The notes below the pieces were generated by a model. That model searched no databases. It worked only from the letters and a program-made list of their open reading frames with translations, and was not told the origin of the DNA. From Nonomuraea glycinis (GTDB taxonomy: Bacteria > Actinomycetota > Actinomycetes > Streptosporangiales > Streptosporangiaceae), in NCBI RefSeq assembly GCF_014646515.1, contig NZ_BMNK01000004.1, forward strand, positions 52,719-116,718: a stretch of 64,000 bases of DNA. Reading direction: 5' to 3'. The position numbers and the translations under genes are program-made. Of this stretch, positions 1 through 8,485 are shown one piece after another. The stretch's first letter is position 1. Every line of letters starts with the position of its first letter.

Positions 1-32
1 GCCCGCCACCACACACCGTTCGCTGGACGATC

Positions 33-530
33 TCATTTGGTCAGGACGAGCCATCTCTTGCCGTCGATGAGCTCGCGTGCGGCGTCGAGATGTCCGGCAT
101 GGCAGGCCGTCTCGGTGATGACGTGCAGCACGACCTCCCGCAGCGTGCGCGCCTGCCAGTCGGTGAACCACTCCGGCCACCACGCCGGCGCGGCCTCCAT
201 CGGGGTGGTGGTGATGACGGTGTTCGCGGCGTCGATCTCCCGCCGGTAGCAGCTGAGGACCGCTTCGACCGACAGGTCGTGGCCCACCTGCCAGGCGTCG
301 TCGGCCTGGCCGAGCTCGTCGATGACGGCCCGGTCGCCGGCGACGACGGCGCGGAACCAGAACCGCTCGACGTCCAGGGCGAGATGCCGTACCAGGCCCA
401 GGCAGCTCCAGGCCGACGGCAGGACCGGCCGCCGCAGGTCCGCCTCGCTCAGGCCCGCCAAAGCGTCGTGGACATGCCGTCGCTGATTGTTCAGGTAGGT
501 GAGCAGGGTCTCGGTCTCCGGGCTCATCAT
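33..530 (-). CDS. DinB/DUF664 family protein
   Basis: The 165-residue product has the DinB four-helix layout, with an early helix ending near LVRHLALDVERFWF and the late TACHAGHLDAAREL segment. The conserved histidines of this family bind a divalent metal. Members act in thiol-dependent transfer or detoxification reactions, but the substrate cannot be read here. The ATG at 530 overlaps the stop of the upstream sigma factor gene by four bases (ATGA), so it is the last gene of a three-gene operon with the YCII and sigma genes. A longer upstream reading frame exists but lies inside the sigma gene and is rejected as the start. Confidence 0.88.
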   Translation of the reverse strand: MMSPETETLLTYLNNQRRHVHDALAGLSEADLRRPVLPSAWSCLGLVRHLALDVERFWFRAVVAGDRAVIDELGQADDAWQVGHDLSVEAVLSCYRREIDAANTVITTTPMEAAPAWWPEWFTDWQARTLREVVLHVITETACHAGHLDAARELIDGKRWLVLTK

Positions 531-1750
531 CGACGCGGCTCCCGCCGGGCGTTCTCGTCGGCCCGGTCGAGCAGCGCACGGCGTTCGGGCTCGCTGCGCG
601 CGACGGCGGCCGCCTGCCGGAACAGGGCCGCGGCGCGGTCGCGGTCGCCGCCCCGGGCAGTGAGGTCGGCTTCGGCGGCGATGGCCAGCGGATGACCGTC
701 CAGCGCGCCATCCGAACACGACCGGGCCAGCAGCGCCAGCCCGGCCGGTGGCCCGTGCGCGTAGCCGTGCGCGACGGCCCGGTTCAGCTCGACCACGGGC
801 GTGGAGTGCATCCGGGCCAGGTCGTCGTAGCAGCGGGCGATCGTCGGCCAATCCGTGCCGGACACCGACGGCGCGGTGACGTGGCAGGCGGCGATGCGCG
901 CCTGCAGCCCGTACGGGCCGTCCTGCTCGACCCCGGCCAGCACCTCCAGGCCCTCGCTGATCGAGGCGCGGTCCCACCGGGCACGATCCTGCCTGTCGAG
1001 CGGCACCAGATTGCCCTCGGCGTCCTGGCGGGCATCGCGCCGGGAGTGCTGCAGAAGGAAGAGCGCCAGCAGCGCCGACACCTCACTCTGCCCCGGCATG
1101 AGCCGGCGCAGCAGCCGCGCCAGCCGGATCGCCTCCTCCGCGAACGCGGGCTCGCCGTCGGCGTCGTAACCCTGCGTGAACAGCAGGTAGAGCACCGCCA
1201 GCACGCCGGGCAACCGCTCGGCCAGGGCCGGGCCGGTCGGCACCCGGTACGGGATCCCCGCATCGGCGATCTTCCTCTTGGCCCTGGTCAGGCGCCGGGT
1301 CATGGTCGGCTCGGTGACCAGGAAGGCGCGGGCGATCCGCGCGGCCGGCACCGCGCAGATCGTCCGCAGCGTCAACGCCACACGCGCTTCCAGCGGCAGC
1401 GCCGGGTGGCAGCACGTGAAGATGAGCCGCAGCCGATCGTCCACGACCTCCTCCGCACCGACGGCTTCAGGGCCGTCGTGCCCGGCCGGCGCGAGCCTGG
1501 CCAGCTCCTCCAGCTTGCGGCGCTCCACCGAGGCGCGGCGCAGCGTGTCGATCGCCCGGTTGCGCGCCACCGTCATGAGCCAGCCGCCGGGGTTGGCCGG
1601 CATCCCCTCCTCCGGCCACCGCCGCACGGCCAGCGCCAGCGCCTCCTGAGCGCAGTCCTCGGCCAGCGTCCAGTCGCCGGTGACGCGGATGAGCGCGGCG
1701 ACGATGCGCGGGCAGGCGTCGGCGGCCACTGCCTCCAGCGAGGCCGTCAC
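527..1750 (-). CDS. RNA polymerase sigma factor, ECF42-type (DUF6596)
   Basis: The 407-residue protein has sigma region 2 near residues 10-75 (DWTLAEDCAQEAL, then NPGGWLMTVARNRAIDTLRR) and region 4 near 120-180 (TLRTICAVPAARIARAFLV). A long C-terminal helical extension of about 200 residues carries the LFLLQHSRRDAR motif typical of the ECF42 group, which in known members replaces a cognate anti-sigma factor. The GTG start at 1750 overlaps the stop of the YCII gene (GTGA). ECF42 sigma factors are normally encoded beside YCII/DGPF proteins, exactly as here, and probably direct transcription of that partner. Confidence 0.93.
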   Translation of the reverse strand: MTASLEAVAADACPRIVAALIRVTGDWTLAEDCAQEALALAVRRWPEEGMPANPGGWLMTVARNRAIDTLRRASVERRKLEELARLAPAGHDGPEAVGAEEVVDDRLRLIFTCCHPALPLEARVALTLRTICAVPAARIARAFLVTEPTMTRRLTRAKRKIADAGIPYRVPTGPALAERLPGVLAVLYLLFTQGYDADGEPAFAEEAIRLARLLRRLMPGQSEVSALLALFLLQHSRRDARQDAEGNLVPLDRQDRARWDRASISEGLEVLAGVEQDGPYGLQARIAACHVTAPSVSGTDWPTIARCYDDLARMHSTPVVELNRAVAHGYAHGPPAGLALLARSCSDGALDGHPLAIAAEADLTARGGDRDRAAALFRQAAAVARSEPERRALLDRADENARREPRR

Positions 1751-2082
1751 TGTTCGAAGTCGGCGAACGGACGCAGCTCCAACCGTCCCGCCCTGGCCAT
1801 CGGGTGAGCGCGGGCGACCTCGATCGCCTCGTCCAGGTCGGCGCATTCGAGCAGGTCGAAGCCCACGATCACCTCCTTGGTCTCGGCGAACGGGCCGTCG
1901 GAGAGGATGAGCTCGCCCTGGCGGACGCGGACGGTGGTCGCCGCGGACTCCGGCGCGAGGACCGCGCCCCGCAGCCGCCGCCCGCGCGCGTCGTTCTCGG
2001 CCACCCAAACCTCGACGTCCGGCTCGTTCTCCTTGTCCGTGTCAGGCTCGGTGTCGCTGCAGACGAACATCATGTACTTCAT
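1747..2082 (-). CDS. YCII (DGPF domain) family protein
   Basis: This 111-residue protein begins MKYMMFVCSD and contains the SDGPFAETKEVIVGF segment that defines the DGPF/YCII family, a small ferredoxin-like fold often transcribed with ECF42 sigma factors. A GAGGAG ribosome binding site stands before the ATG at 2082. It is the first gene of the YCII-sigma-DinB operon. Its biochemical role is unknown; it may be a target or modulator of the sigma factor encoded next. Confidence 0.92.
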   Translation of the reverse strand: MKYMMFVCSDTEPDTDKENEPDVEVWVAENDARGRRLRGAVLAPESAATTVRVRQGELILSDGPFAETKEVIVGFDLLECADLDEAIEVARAHPMARAGRLELRPFADFEQ

Positions 2083-2212
2083 GACGCGCTCCTCGGATTG
2101 ACGGCGTTCACCAGGGTGACGAACGGGCAGGCGGTTTCCGGACACGCCCACCGACATTCGCGTGGACCATGGTGCCACCGCCTTCCTGAGACCGCCATGA
2201 ACCGGGGACGCG

Positions 2213-2821
2213 TCAGACGACGGAACCGTACGTGGGCTTGCCCGCCCAGTCGTAGGTGACGTACACGACACCGGCGTCGGTGGGCGTCACCCCCGTGAGC
2301 TTCAGCCCCGCCGGGGCGGCACCCTCGGCGAACAGCCGCTTTCCCTCGCCGAGCACGACGGGGAAGACCAGCAGCCGGTACTCGTCGACCAGCTCCGCCT
2401 GCTGCAGGGTGCGCAGGAGATCGCTGCTGCCCTGGACGAGGATCTCGCCGCCGGTGCTCCGCTTGAGCTCGGCCACCGTCTGAGCGGCCTCCCCCACCAG
2501 CACCTGGGTGTTGCGCCATGCGGCGTCCATCGGCTTCCTGGTGGTGACGTACTTCGGCATGCTGTTGATCTTGGCGCCGCCCTCCTCGTCCGGCACACCG
2601 GGCCAGTGCGAGGCGAGGATCTCGTACGACCTGCGCCCCAGCAGCATGCCGTCCGCGCGGTCCAGCTGCTCGCCCATGATGCGGCCGAACCCCTCGTCCA
2701 CGTACGGGGGCAGCCATCCGCCGTGCGGGAAGCCGTTGGAGTCATCCTCACCGGGCCCGCCGGGACCCTGCATGACACCGTCCAGCGATACGAACGTCGA
2801 AACAACCAGCTTGCCGGCCAT
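2213..2821 (-). CDS. Dihydrofolate reductase family protein (RibD C-terminal fold)
   Basis: The 202-residue protein starts MAGKLVVSTFVSLDGVMQGPGG, the N-terminal strand and SLDGV motif of RibD-C/bacterial DHFR-like NADPH reductases. It continues with MLLGRRSYEILASHWP and a GGEILVQGSSDLLRTL glycine-rich NADPH segment. AAGGAG precedes the ATG. True folate activity is unlikely; members reduce pyrimidine or unknown substrates. It lies 81 bases downstream of a related but clearly diverged gene on the same strand, so the two are probably co-transcribed. Confidence 0.9.
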   Translation of the reverse strand: MAGKLVVSTFVSLDGVMQGPGGPGEDDSNGFPHGGWLPPYVDEGFGRIMGEQLDRADGMLLGRRSYEILASHWPGVPDEEGGAKINSMPKYVTTRKPMDAAWRNTQVLVGEAAQTVAELKRSTGGEILVQGSSDLLRTLQQAELVDEYRLLVFPVVLGEGKRLFAEGAAPAGLKLTGVTPTDAGVVYVTYDWAGKPTYGSVV

Positions 2822-2902
2822 CTGTCACTCCTTGTTGTGGGACGGGGGAGCTGCTCTCTGACCCCGTGAGCATGGTGGAGTCCGCTTCAGGATTTCTTAC
2901 GG

Positions 2903-3451
2903 TCATCCCTGGGTCGTGTAGGTGGCGATGATCACGCCGCTCTTCATGACCTTGGTGTCGGCCAGGGTCAGCGTCGTCGGGACGTCGCTCAGCGGCGCGG
3001 ACACCGACGGACCGCCGACGAACACCGGGGTGATCCAGAACCGGACCTCGTCCACCAGACCCGCCTTGACCAGGGCGTGCGTGACCGCGCCGTAGCCGTA
3101 CATCAAAATGTCCGCACCCGGCCCGGCCTTGAGGTCGGCGACCGCCTCGACCAGGTCGCCCCGCAGGACCTCGCTGTTGTTCCACTCCGGGTCGGTGAGA
3201 GTGGTCGAGGCAACGTACTTCTTGACGTTGTTGAAGTAGGCCGCGCCGGTGCTCGGGTCGCTCTCGTCCCGTGTCGGCCAGGCGGCGGCGAAGCCCTCGT
3301 AGGTGCGCCGGCCCATCAGCAGGGCATCCGCGGCGGCCGTCTGCTCGCCGGCGAAGGCGGCGGCCTCCTCGTCGAAGTAGGGCATGGTCCAGGCGGGGTC
3401 CTCGATGACGCCATCGAGGCTGATGTAGGTCGAGTTGATGATCTTACGCAT
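2903..3451 (-). CDS. Dihydrofolate reductase family protein (RibD C-terminal fold)
   Basis: This 182-residue reductase opens MRKIINSTYISLDGVIEDPAW and carries LLMGRRTYEGFAAAWP and GADILMYGYGAVTHAL, matching the same family as its downstream neighbour. GGAGGA lies before the ATG at 3451. The two paralogues share layout but only moderate identity, so they are an old duplication or two independent acquisitions rather than a recent tandem copy. Substrate unknown; NADPH use is inferred from the family. Confidence 0.9.
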   Translation of the reverse strand: MRKIINSTYISLDGVIEDPAWTMPYFDEEAAAFAGEQTAAADALLMGRRTYEGFAAAWPTRDESDPSTGAAYFNNVKKYVASTTLTDPEWNNSEVLRGDLVEAVADLKAGPGADILMYGYGAVTHALVKAGLVDEVRFWITPVFVGGPSVSAPLSDVPTTLTLADTKVMKSGVIIATYTTQG

Positions 3452-3572
3452 CGTGTGTTCCTCCGAGGTTCGTACGTGGACCTTTCGATGACCACAACTC
3501 TGCCCGGAGCTCCTTACGCTTTGCTTCAGACCGCCTTACCGCCCTCTTCTCGCCTCTTCTCGACAGGCGATG

Positions 3573-3863
3573 TCACGGGCGGGCATCCAGGGCGCGGAAG
3601 TAGTCGGTCACGCGTGCGAAGTCGAGGCTGTCGCCGCGGAAGCCGACGTACTTGTCCGGCCGGATCAGGTACAGGCTGGGGCGGCGCACGCCGTAGCGGT
3701 TGTGGGCCTCGCTACGCAGGTCGGCGAAGACCCCGTCCATGAGGTCGTGCGGCAGGTGGCCGCGGGACCGTGTGGGATGGGCGGCGTAGGCAGCGGTCAG
3801 GACTTGGGCCCGCTGCTGCTGGATCTGTTCCACCAGCAGCTGGGCAACGTTTTTTGAGGTCAT
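3573..3863 (-). pseudogene. C-terminal remnant of a FAD-dependent aromatic monooxygenase
   Basis: Residues 60-85 of this 96-codon frame (YGVRRPSLYLIRPDKYVGFRG) match the very C-terminus of phenol/resorcinol-type FAD monooxygenases, where a thioredoxin-like domain ends in RPDGYVGFR. The FAD-binding and substrate domains, normally about 450 residues, are absent, and no Shine-Dalgarno precedes the ATG. The first 55 residues match nothing I recognise. I read it as the decayed tail of a deleted gene; a short expressed protein cannot be excluded. Confidence 0.5.
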
Positions 3864-3943
3864 GGCCGACCGGAACGCTCAAGCGCGGAGCACGTGGAGA
3901 TCTCAGATACGCAGAGTCGTCGCGTGGATTTCAGGAGGTCATC

Positions 3944-4069
3944 GTGAACCTCTCGGGAGTGGGAAAATTGTTCACTCTGTTATTGCCCGCGAGCTATGGG
4001 CGGATTCACACGGCAGGGTTTGAGGCCGCCGAGAACTCGATTCGCCCCATCGGGCAACAGCAGGCATGA
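3944..4069 (+). CDS. Small ORF (41 aa) translationally coupled to the ECF sigma gene
   Basis: A full AGGAGG (3933-3938) sits five bases before GTG at 3944. The frame encodes 41 residues, starting VNLSGVGKLFTLLLP and ending IGQQQA, and its TGA overlaps the sigma factor ATG (ATGA at 4066). The sigma gene has only a weak AGCAGG of its own, so this leader could control its translation by coupling. The N-terminal half is hydrophobic. No homologue is recognised. Coding is inferred from the ribosome site and the overlap alone. Confidence 0.5.
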   Translation: MNLSGVGKLFTLLLPASYGRIHTAGFEAAENSIRPIGQQQA

Positions 4070-4656
4070 CACGAACACCACCGGAGGAGAGGGTCGAGGC
4101 GGACGACGCCGACCTCATCCGCCGGTCGATCGACAATCCCGAACACTTCGCCGGACTGTTCGACCGCTACATCCAGCAGATCCACCGCTATGCCGCCCGG
4201 CGACTGGGTGTGCAGGCGGCCGACGACATCGTGGCGGAGACGTTCCTGACCGCCTTCCGCTGCCGCGCGGCCTACGACCACGCGCAACCGCTGGCCCGAC
4301 CGTGGTTGTACGGCATCGCGACCAACCTCATCGCCCGGCATCGGCGCGACGAGGAGCGCTTCCTGCGGGCACTGTCGCGTACCGGAGTGGAGCCACTGCC
4401 GGAGCCGATGGCCGACACGGTGATCGGCCGCGTCGCCGCGCAGGAGGAGGACCGCCGACTGGCAGGGGCACTGACGGGCCTGTCCAGAGGTGATCGCGAC
4501 GTGCTGCTGCTGGTGGCGGTGGGAGAGCTGACTTACGAGGAGGTGGCCGAGGCGCTCGGCATCCCGGTCGGGACCGTGCGCTCGCGCCTGCACCGGGCCC
4601 GCAAGAAGGCGAAAGCCGCCCTCGGCACCGACCACGAGAAGAGACAGGACACATGA
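4066..4656 (+). CDS. ECF-family RNA polymerase sigma factor
   Basis: The 196-residue protein shows sigma region 2 near residues 25-85 (FAGLFDRYIQQIHRYAARRL, ADDIVAETFLTAF, ARPWLYGIATNLI) and region 4 near 130-185 (LTYEEVAEALGIPVGTVRSRLHRARKKAK). It overlaps the small ORF upstream and the CU044_5270 gene downstream, both by ATGA-type junctions, so the three are one operon. The membrane protein encoded next is a plausible regulator of its activity. Confidence 0.94.
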   Translation: MTRTPPEERVEADDADLIRRSIDNPEHFAGLFDRYIQQIHRYAARRLGVQAADDIVAETFLTAFRCRAAYDHAQPLARPWLYGIATNLIARHRRDEERFLRALSRTGVEPLPEPMADTVIGRVAAQEEDRRLAGALTGLSRGDRDVLLLVAVGELTYEEVAEALGIPVGTVRSRLHRARKKAKAALGTDHEKRQDT

Positions 4657-5624
4657 TGGATGAGTTCGGACGGTTCCTCCACGCCACCCCGGCGATCACC
4701 AGCGAGGCGAGAGAGGCGGCGCGCGCTCGGTTGCAGGCGGCGATGCGCGAGCCGGACGCGCACAGGTCGGCTTCCCCGCCGCCGCGGCGCAGGCCGCGCC
4801 TGGCCTGGCGGCTGGCGCTGGCCGCATCGGTCGCGGTGGCCGTCGGCACCGGCGTCCTCTTGACCCGCGAGGGCGAACCACCTGCGACGACCCCGGTCGC
4901 CAGCGTCCGGGATCTTGGTGACAAGGCCGCCAAACGTGCCGAGACCGACCCGTATACGACCACTCCTTCGCCGGGCCAGTGGCTCTATGTGAAGCAGATC
5001 CAAGCTCCCGTCAAGGAACCGGACCCCGAGGTTGATCGCGACAAGCGGATGACTCTCGAGACGTGGCACAGCCTGGACGGCAAGCAGACCGCGCTGGACG
5101 ACGGCACCGGCAAGATCGTCATCCACGATGTCGGCACCGGCGCAACGGCCGAGGACCTGGCTCGGGCACCGGTCACTCCCGAGGAGATGATCGCCAGGGT
5201 CGGGGCGGCGGTTGACGCGACTCCCGCCACAGAGTTCGACGACGTCAGCGCGGCCAGAGGGGAGCGGATCTTCCGGCGGATCTCCGAGCTACTGGCCGAG
5301 CAGCCGCTGGTCCCCGACGTGCGAGCCGCGCTGTTCCGGGCGCTGCCCACGATCCAGGGAGTCACTGTCAAGCAGGACGCGATCGACGCGGCGGGCCGCC
5401 ACGGGATCGCGTTCGTCTGCACGGGAACCTGGGTGCGCTCCGAGATCATCGTGAGTGCTCAGGACTACCGGCTCCTGGGCAGCTACCGCGAAAGCGTCGC
5501 CGATCGCACCTACGTCCTCCATCTTGCCGGAGTCCCGCCGCGTACCGTCACCGCGGGCACCCTCCTGGAGTGGAGCGCACGCATGGAGACCAAGGTCGTC
5601 GACAAGCCCGGCGACCAGCCGTAG
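4653..5624 (+). CDS. CU044_5270 family membrane protein, probable sigma-factor partner
   Basis: The 323-residue protein has a cytoplasmic N-terminus of about 50 residues, one membrane segment near residues 50-72 (LAWRLALAASVAVAVGTGVLL) and a large extracytoplasmic domain. The layout resembles CU044_5270 family proteins, which in actinomycetes are encoded directly after ECF sigma factors and are thought to act like anti-sigma factors. The N-terminal segment, with EAREAARARLQAAM, could bind the sigma factor, though no zinc-binding HxxxCxxC motif is present. The start overlaps the sigma stop by four bases. Confidence 0.82.
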   Translation: MMDEFGRFLHATPAITSEAREAARARLQAAMREPDAHRSASPPPRRRPRLAWRLALAASVAVAVGTGVLLTREGEPPATTPVASVRDLGDKAAKRAETDPYTTTPSPGQWLYVKQIQAPVKEPDPEVDRDKRMTLETWHSLDGKQTALDDGTGKIVIHDVGTGATAEDLARAPVTPEEMIARVGAAVDATPATEFDDVSAARGERIFRRISELLAEQPLVPDVRAALFRALPTIQGVTVKQDAIDAAGRHGIAFVCTGTWVRSEIIVSAQDYRLLGSYRESVADRTYVLHLAGVPPRTVTAGTLLEWSARMETKVVDKPGDQP

Positions 5625-5681
5625 CGACAGGTCTGCGGAGCCGCTACATCTGAGCGGCCCTTCCATGACGAGGTTGCACGG

Positions 5682-5927
5682 CTACGTCTTGATGTAGATC
5701 GCCGAATCGGTGGGAGGCCCAAGCGGAGGACCAGTTTCCCCCGTTTGGGGCCCCCTCGCCGATCTCTGCCTCGACCTCTGATCGCCCCGGCGGCGCTCGA
5801 TCAGCGCCAGATCTTCCTCATCCAGGAGGAACACCCGATCCAGGTCCGCACGCGCCGGCGGTCCGGCGCACCGGCCGTACGCCGCCGCCGCAACATCAGT
5901 CAGGAACTCCACCGGTACAGGCCGCAA
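5682..5927 (-). pseudogene. Remnant of a Tn3-family transposase N-terminus (DUF4158)
   Basis: The first 50 codons encode VPVEFLTD, AAAYGRCAGPP, ADLDRVFLLDEED and LALIERRRGDQ, which closely follow the start of Tn3-family transposases of actinomycetes (PVEFLTDEQAAAYGRF...). After about codon 50 the match ends in unrelated sequence and a stop, so more than 900 residues are missing. The 5625-6075 interval around it holds no intact gene, and 5940-5990 is locally AT-richer. I see no terminal inverted repeats. Confidence 0.7.
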
Positions 5928-6075
5928 AGTAGGGCCGACCCGCCAGTAACTAACTTTACAGTCATCAATCCGTTACACAATGAAACAGGCTGGATGCCCA
6001 CCGTCATCGGAACGATGGATGGTGGCAATTCCACTCACCTTTGCTCGCTGACGCCACTGGCCGTTCCGTTGTCGA
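5928..6075. other. Gene-free stretch beside the transposase remnant
   Basis: No coding frame with a ribosome site is visible. The segment 5940-5990 is AT-richer than its surroundings (taactttacagtcatc, gttacacaatgaaac) and might be foreign sequence carried with the Tn3 remnant or a promoter for neither neighbour, since the response regulator gene on its right ends here. Confidence 0.3.
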
Positions 6076-6966
6076 TCAAGCCCCGTCTCCTGGTGAGATC
6101 AGGCCGGTCTCGTAGGCGACCACGACCGCCTGGACGCGGTCGCGCAGGCCGAGCTTGGACAGGATGCGGGCGACGTGGGTCTTCACCGTCGTCGGGCTGA
6201 GGGTGAGCCGGTCGGCGAGCTCGGCGTTGGTCAGACCGGTGGCGAGTAAGCGCAGTACCTCCAGCTCCCGGGGCGTCAGCTCCGACAGATCTCGGTGCAG
6301 GGCGGCCTTCGCCTCGTCGCGGCGGGCGAAGCGCTCGATCAGGCGCCGGGTGATGGCCGGGGCGAGCAGGGCGTCGCCGGAGCGCACCAGGCGCAGCGCG
6401 GCCACCAGATGCTCGGGGGTGACGTCCTTGAGCAGGAAGCCGCTGGCGCCTGCGGTGAGCGCGGCGTAGACGTACTGGTCGAGGTCGTAGGTCGTCAGGA
6501 TGAGGACGCGGGTCTCGCTCGCGCCGCCGGCCAGGATCTGCCGGGTGGCCTCCAGCCCGTCCATCCGCGGCATCCGGATGTCCATGAGCACCGCGTCGGG
6601 CCTGGTCCGCCGGACGGCGGCGACCGCCTCAGCACCATCGGCCGCCTCGGCCACCACCTCGATGCCGTCAGCGGTGAGAATCATGCGGAATCCGGTGCGC
6701 ACCAGCGCCTGGTCGTCAGCGATGACGACCCGCAGCGGACCTGGCACACCGGCAGCGCCGCCAGGCAAGCCGGGCACACCGGCAGGCGGGCCAGCCACAC
6801 CGGCGGACGGGCCGGGCACACCGGCAGGCGGGCCAGCCACACCGGCGGACGGGCCGGGCACACCGGCAGGCGGGCCAGCCACACCGGCGGACGGGCCGGG
6901 CACACCGGCAGGTGGGCCAGCCACACCGGCGGACGGGCCGGTGACGCTGGGGCGTGGGCCGGTCAT
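6076..6966 (-). CDS. NarL/FixJ-type response regulator with repeat-rich N-terminus
   Basis: The 296-residue protein has a receiver domain from about residue 77 (LRVVIADDQALVRTGFRMIL) with the phospho-acceptor aspartate at residue 129 (LMDIRMPRMDG), and a LuxR-type helix-turn-helix at the C-terminus (LTPRELEVLRLLATGLTNAELA). Residues 10-65 are four exact 14-residue repeats rich in Gly, Pro, Ala and Val, absent from ordinary family members. The ATG at 6966 overlaps the kinase stop (ATGA), and an ATG at 6978 is the less likely alternative. It forms a two-component pair with the upstream kinase. Confidence 0.92.
   Translation of the reverse strand: MTGPRPSVTGPSAGVAGPPAGVPGPSAGVAGPPAGVPGPSAGVAGPPAGVPGPSAGVAGPPAGVPGLPGGAAGVPGPLRVVIADDQALVRTGFRMILTADGIEVVAEAADGAEAVAAVRRTRPDAVLMDIRMPRMDGLEATRQILAGGASETRVLILTTYDLDQYVYAALTAGASGFLLKDVTPEHLVAALRLVRSGDALLAPAITRRLIERFARRDEAKAALHRDLSELTPRELEVLRLLATGLTNAELADRLTLSPTTVKTHVARILSKLGLRDRVQAVVVAYETGLISPGDGA
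6772..6939 (-). repeat. Four tandem 42-bp repeats encoding a Gly/Pro-rich 14-mer
   Basis: The DNA repeats exactly with period 42, four copies in 168 bases with only single-base differences in the last unit. Each copy encodes GPSAGVAGPPAGVP in the response regulator frame. Because the period is a multiple of three, copy-number change would keep the frame. Confidence 0.95.
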
Positions 6967-8357
6967 GCTGGTGTCCACGGCAGGCGGGCCTTGATCCGGT
7001 ATCCGCCGCCGGGTCTCGGTCCGGCGTCCAGGGTGCCGCCGTAGACGGCGAGCCGCTCACGCAGGCCGATCAGCCCGCGACCGGAGCGCGGCAGGACCTT
7101 GCGCGCCTTCCGTGTCGCGCCGGTGTCGGTGACCTCGATCTCCAGCCAGTCGCCCGCGCACTCGATCGCCACGGACACCGTCGCGCCCGCCGCGTGCTTG
7201 ATCGTATTGGTCAGGGCCTCCTGGACGACGCGGTAAGCGGCCAGGTCGATCCCGGCCGGCAGCGGACCGGACGGGAGCGACGTCGTGACATGCACCGCCA
7301 TCCCGGCACCGCGCACCCGCTCGACGAGGGTGTCGAGCCGGTCGAGTCCGGGCTGCGGTTCGAGGCCGTCGGCCGGGTCGCCTGGATGCTCACCGTCCGG
7401 CCCGGCCAGCAGGCCCATGACGTGACGAAGCTCGGCCATGGCGGCTCGGCCGCCGGCTTCGACCGCGAGCAGCGCCTGCTTCGCCTCCTGCGGCGCCACG
7501 TCCATCACCTTGCGGGCCGCACCCGCCTGGATCAGCATCACGCTCACATTGTGGGTCACCACATCGTGCAGCTCGCCAGCGATCCGGGAGCGCTCCTCCT
7601 CGACGGCCCTGCGCGTGGCTTCCTCCTGGGCCCGCCGCAGGTCGGCCTGCCGCTGCGGCCAGAAGCGGACGAAACCCGCCAGAACCCCGGCGCTGAGCAG
7701 CACGACGAAGGGACCCAGCCAGCTCGGCAGCCCGGGGGCGACACTCTCGAACGCGGCCCCGGCCAGCACGGCCGCGAGCGCCAGGCTCGCCACCGCCACC
7801 GGCCGGTCCCGGCCGTACGCGATCACGCCGTAGGCGGCGATGGCGCAGGTCAGCACGGTGACCCAGGTCGCCACGTCGGACGTCAGCAGGGCTGCGGCCA
7901 GCACCGCCCAGAAGGTGACCAGCGGGAAACGCCGCCGGGCCGCCAGCGGCGACGCCGTCAACCCCACCAGCACGGCCTCGTACATCGCCGGCTCGGCCTG
8001 CCCGGGCAGGCCGGCGCCCGGCAACGGCGGCAACAGCGGCAGCGACGGCAAGGCCGGTGGCAGCGACCGGAGGCGCAGCGGCTCGATCAGCTGCGGTTGA
8101 GCGATCAGGAACGGGTCGCCGCCGGGGAAGAGGCCCGCGGCCACCACCGCGGCGGCGGTCAGCGCGATCGCCAGCGTCGCGTCCGTGACGAGCGCCCGGC
8201 GGGACGGCCTGGCGGACGCCTTCTCCGGGCGCAGCACATCGCGCACGTACAACTGCCACAGCCGCCGGTCACCTGTCTCCACCGGCACATTGTCCCCGCT
8301 GTCCACCGCGGCCGGCATCCACCCCGGGGACCAAGAACACGTCCTCGTGGCGTACAT
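6963..8357 (-). CDS. Sensor histidine kinase, DesK/NarX-like (HisKA_3)
   Basis: The 464-residue protein has an N-terminal membrane module of several segments (LAIALTAAAVVAAGLF, then further hydrophobic stretches to about residue 240). A HisKA_3 dimerisation domain follows with the phospho-accepting histidine near residue 264 (RIAGELHDVVTHNVSVML), then a HATPase_c domain (LTNTIKHAAGATVSVAI, GRGLIGLRERL). The ATG at 8357 follows GGAGGT at a slightly long spacing; an upstream ATG at 8474 is possible but leaves no promoter space for the divergent gene. It is translationally coupled to its response regulator. Confidence 0.9.
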   Translation of the reverse strand: MYATRTCSWSPGWMPAAVDSGDNVPVETGDRRLWQLYVRDVLRPEKASARPSRRALVTDATLAIALTAAAVVAAGLFPGGDPFLIAQPQLIEPLRLRSLPPALPSLPLLPPLPGAGLPGQAEPAMYEAVLVGLTASPLAARRRFPLVTFWAVLAAALLTSDVATWVTVLTCAIAAYGVIAYGRDRPVAVASLALAAVLAGAAFESVAPGLPSWLGPFVVLLSAGVLAGFVRFWPQRQADLRRAQEEATRRAVEEERSRIAGELHDVVTHNVSVMLIQAGAARKVMDVAPQEAKQALLAVEAGGRAAMAELRHVMGLLAGPDGEHPGDPADGLEPQPGLDRLDTLVERVRGAGMAVHVTTSLPSGPLPAGIDLAAYRVVQEALTNTIKHAAGATVSVAIECAGDWLEIEVTDTGATRKARKVLPRSGRGLIGLRERLAVYGGTLDAGPRPGGGYRIKARLPWTPA

Positions 8358-8485
8358 CGCAGGGATGACCTCCACGGCTGGATCCTCCCGGGGAGGTATC
8401 CGATCTCGGTGCGACGGCCGACGCGCGCGGATCCCGGTCGCGCCTAGCTTCGACTCCGATATCTCGCCTTTCAAGGAGAAATTTC

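Noticed and set aside
3770..4069. A 99-codon ORF from 3770 upstream of the sigma factor
   Set aside because: Only its last 41 codons follow a ribosome site; the first part overlaps the monooxygenase remnant. The shorter GTG start was kept.
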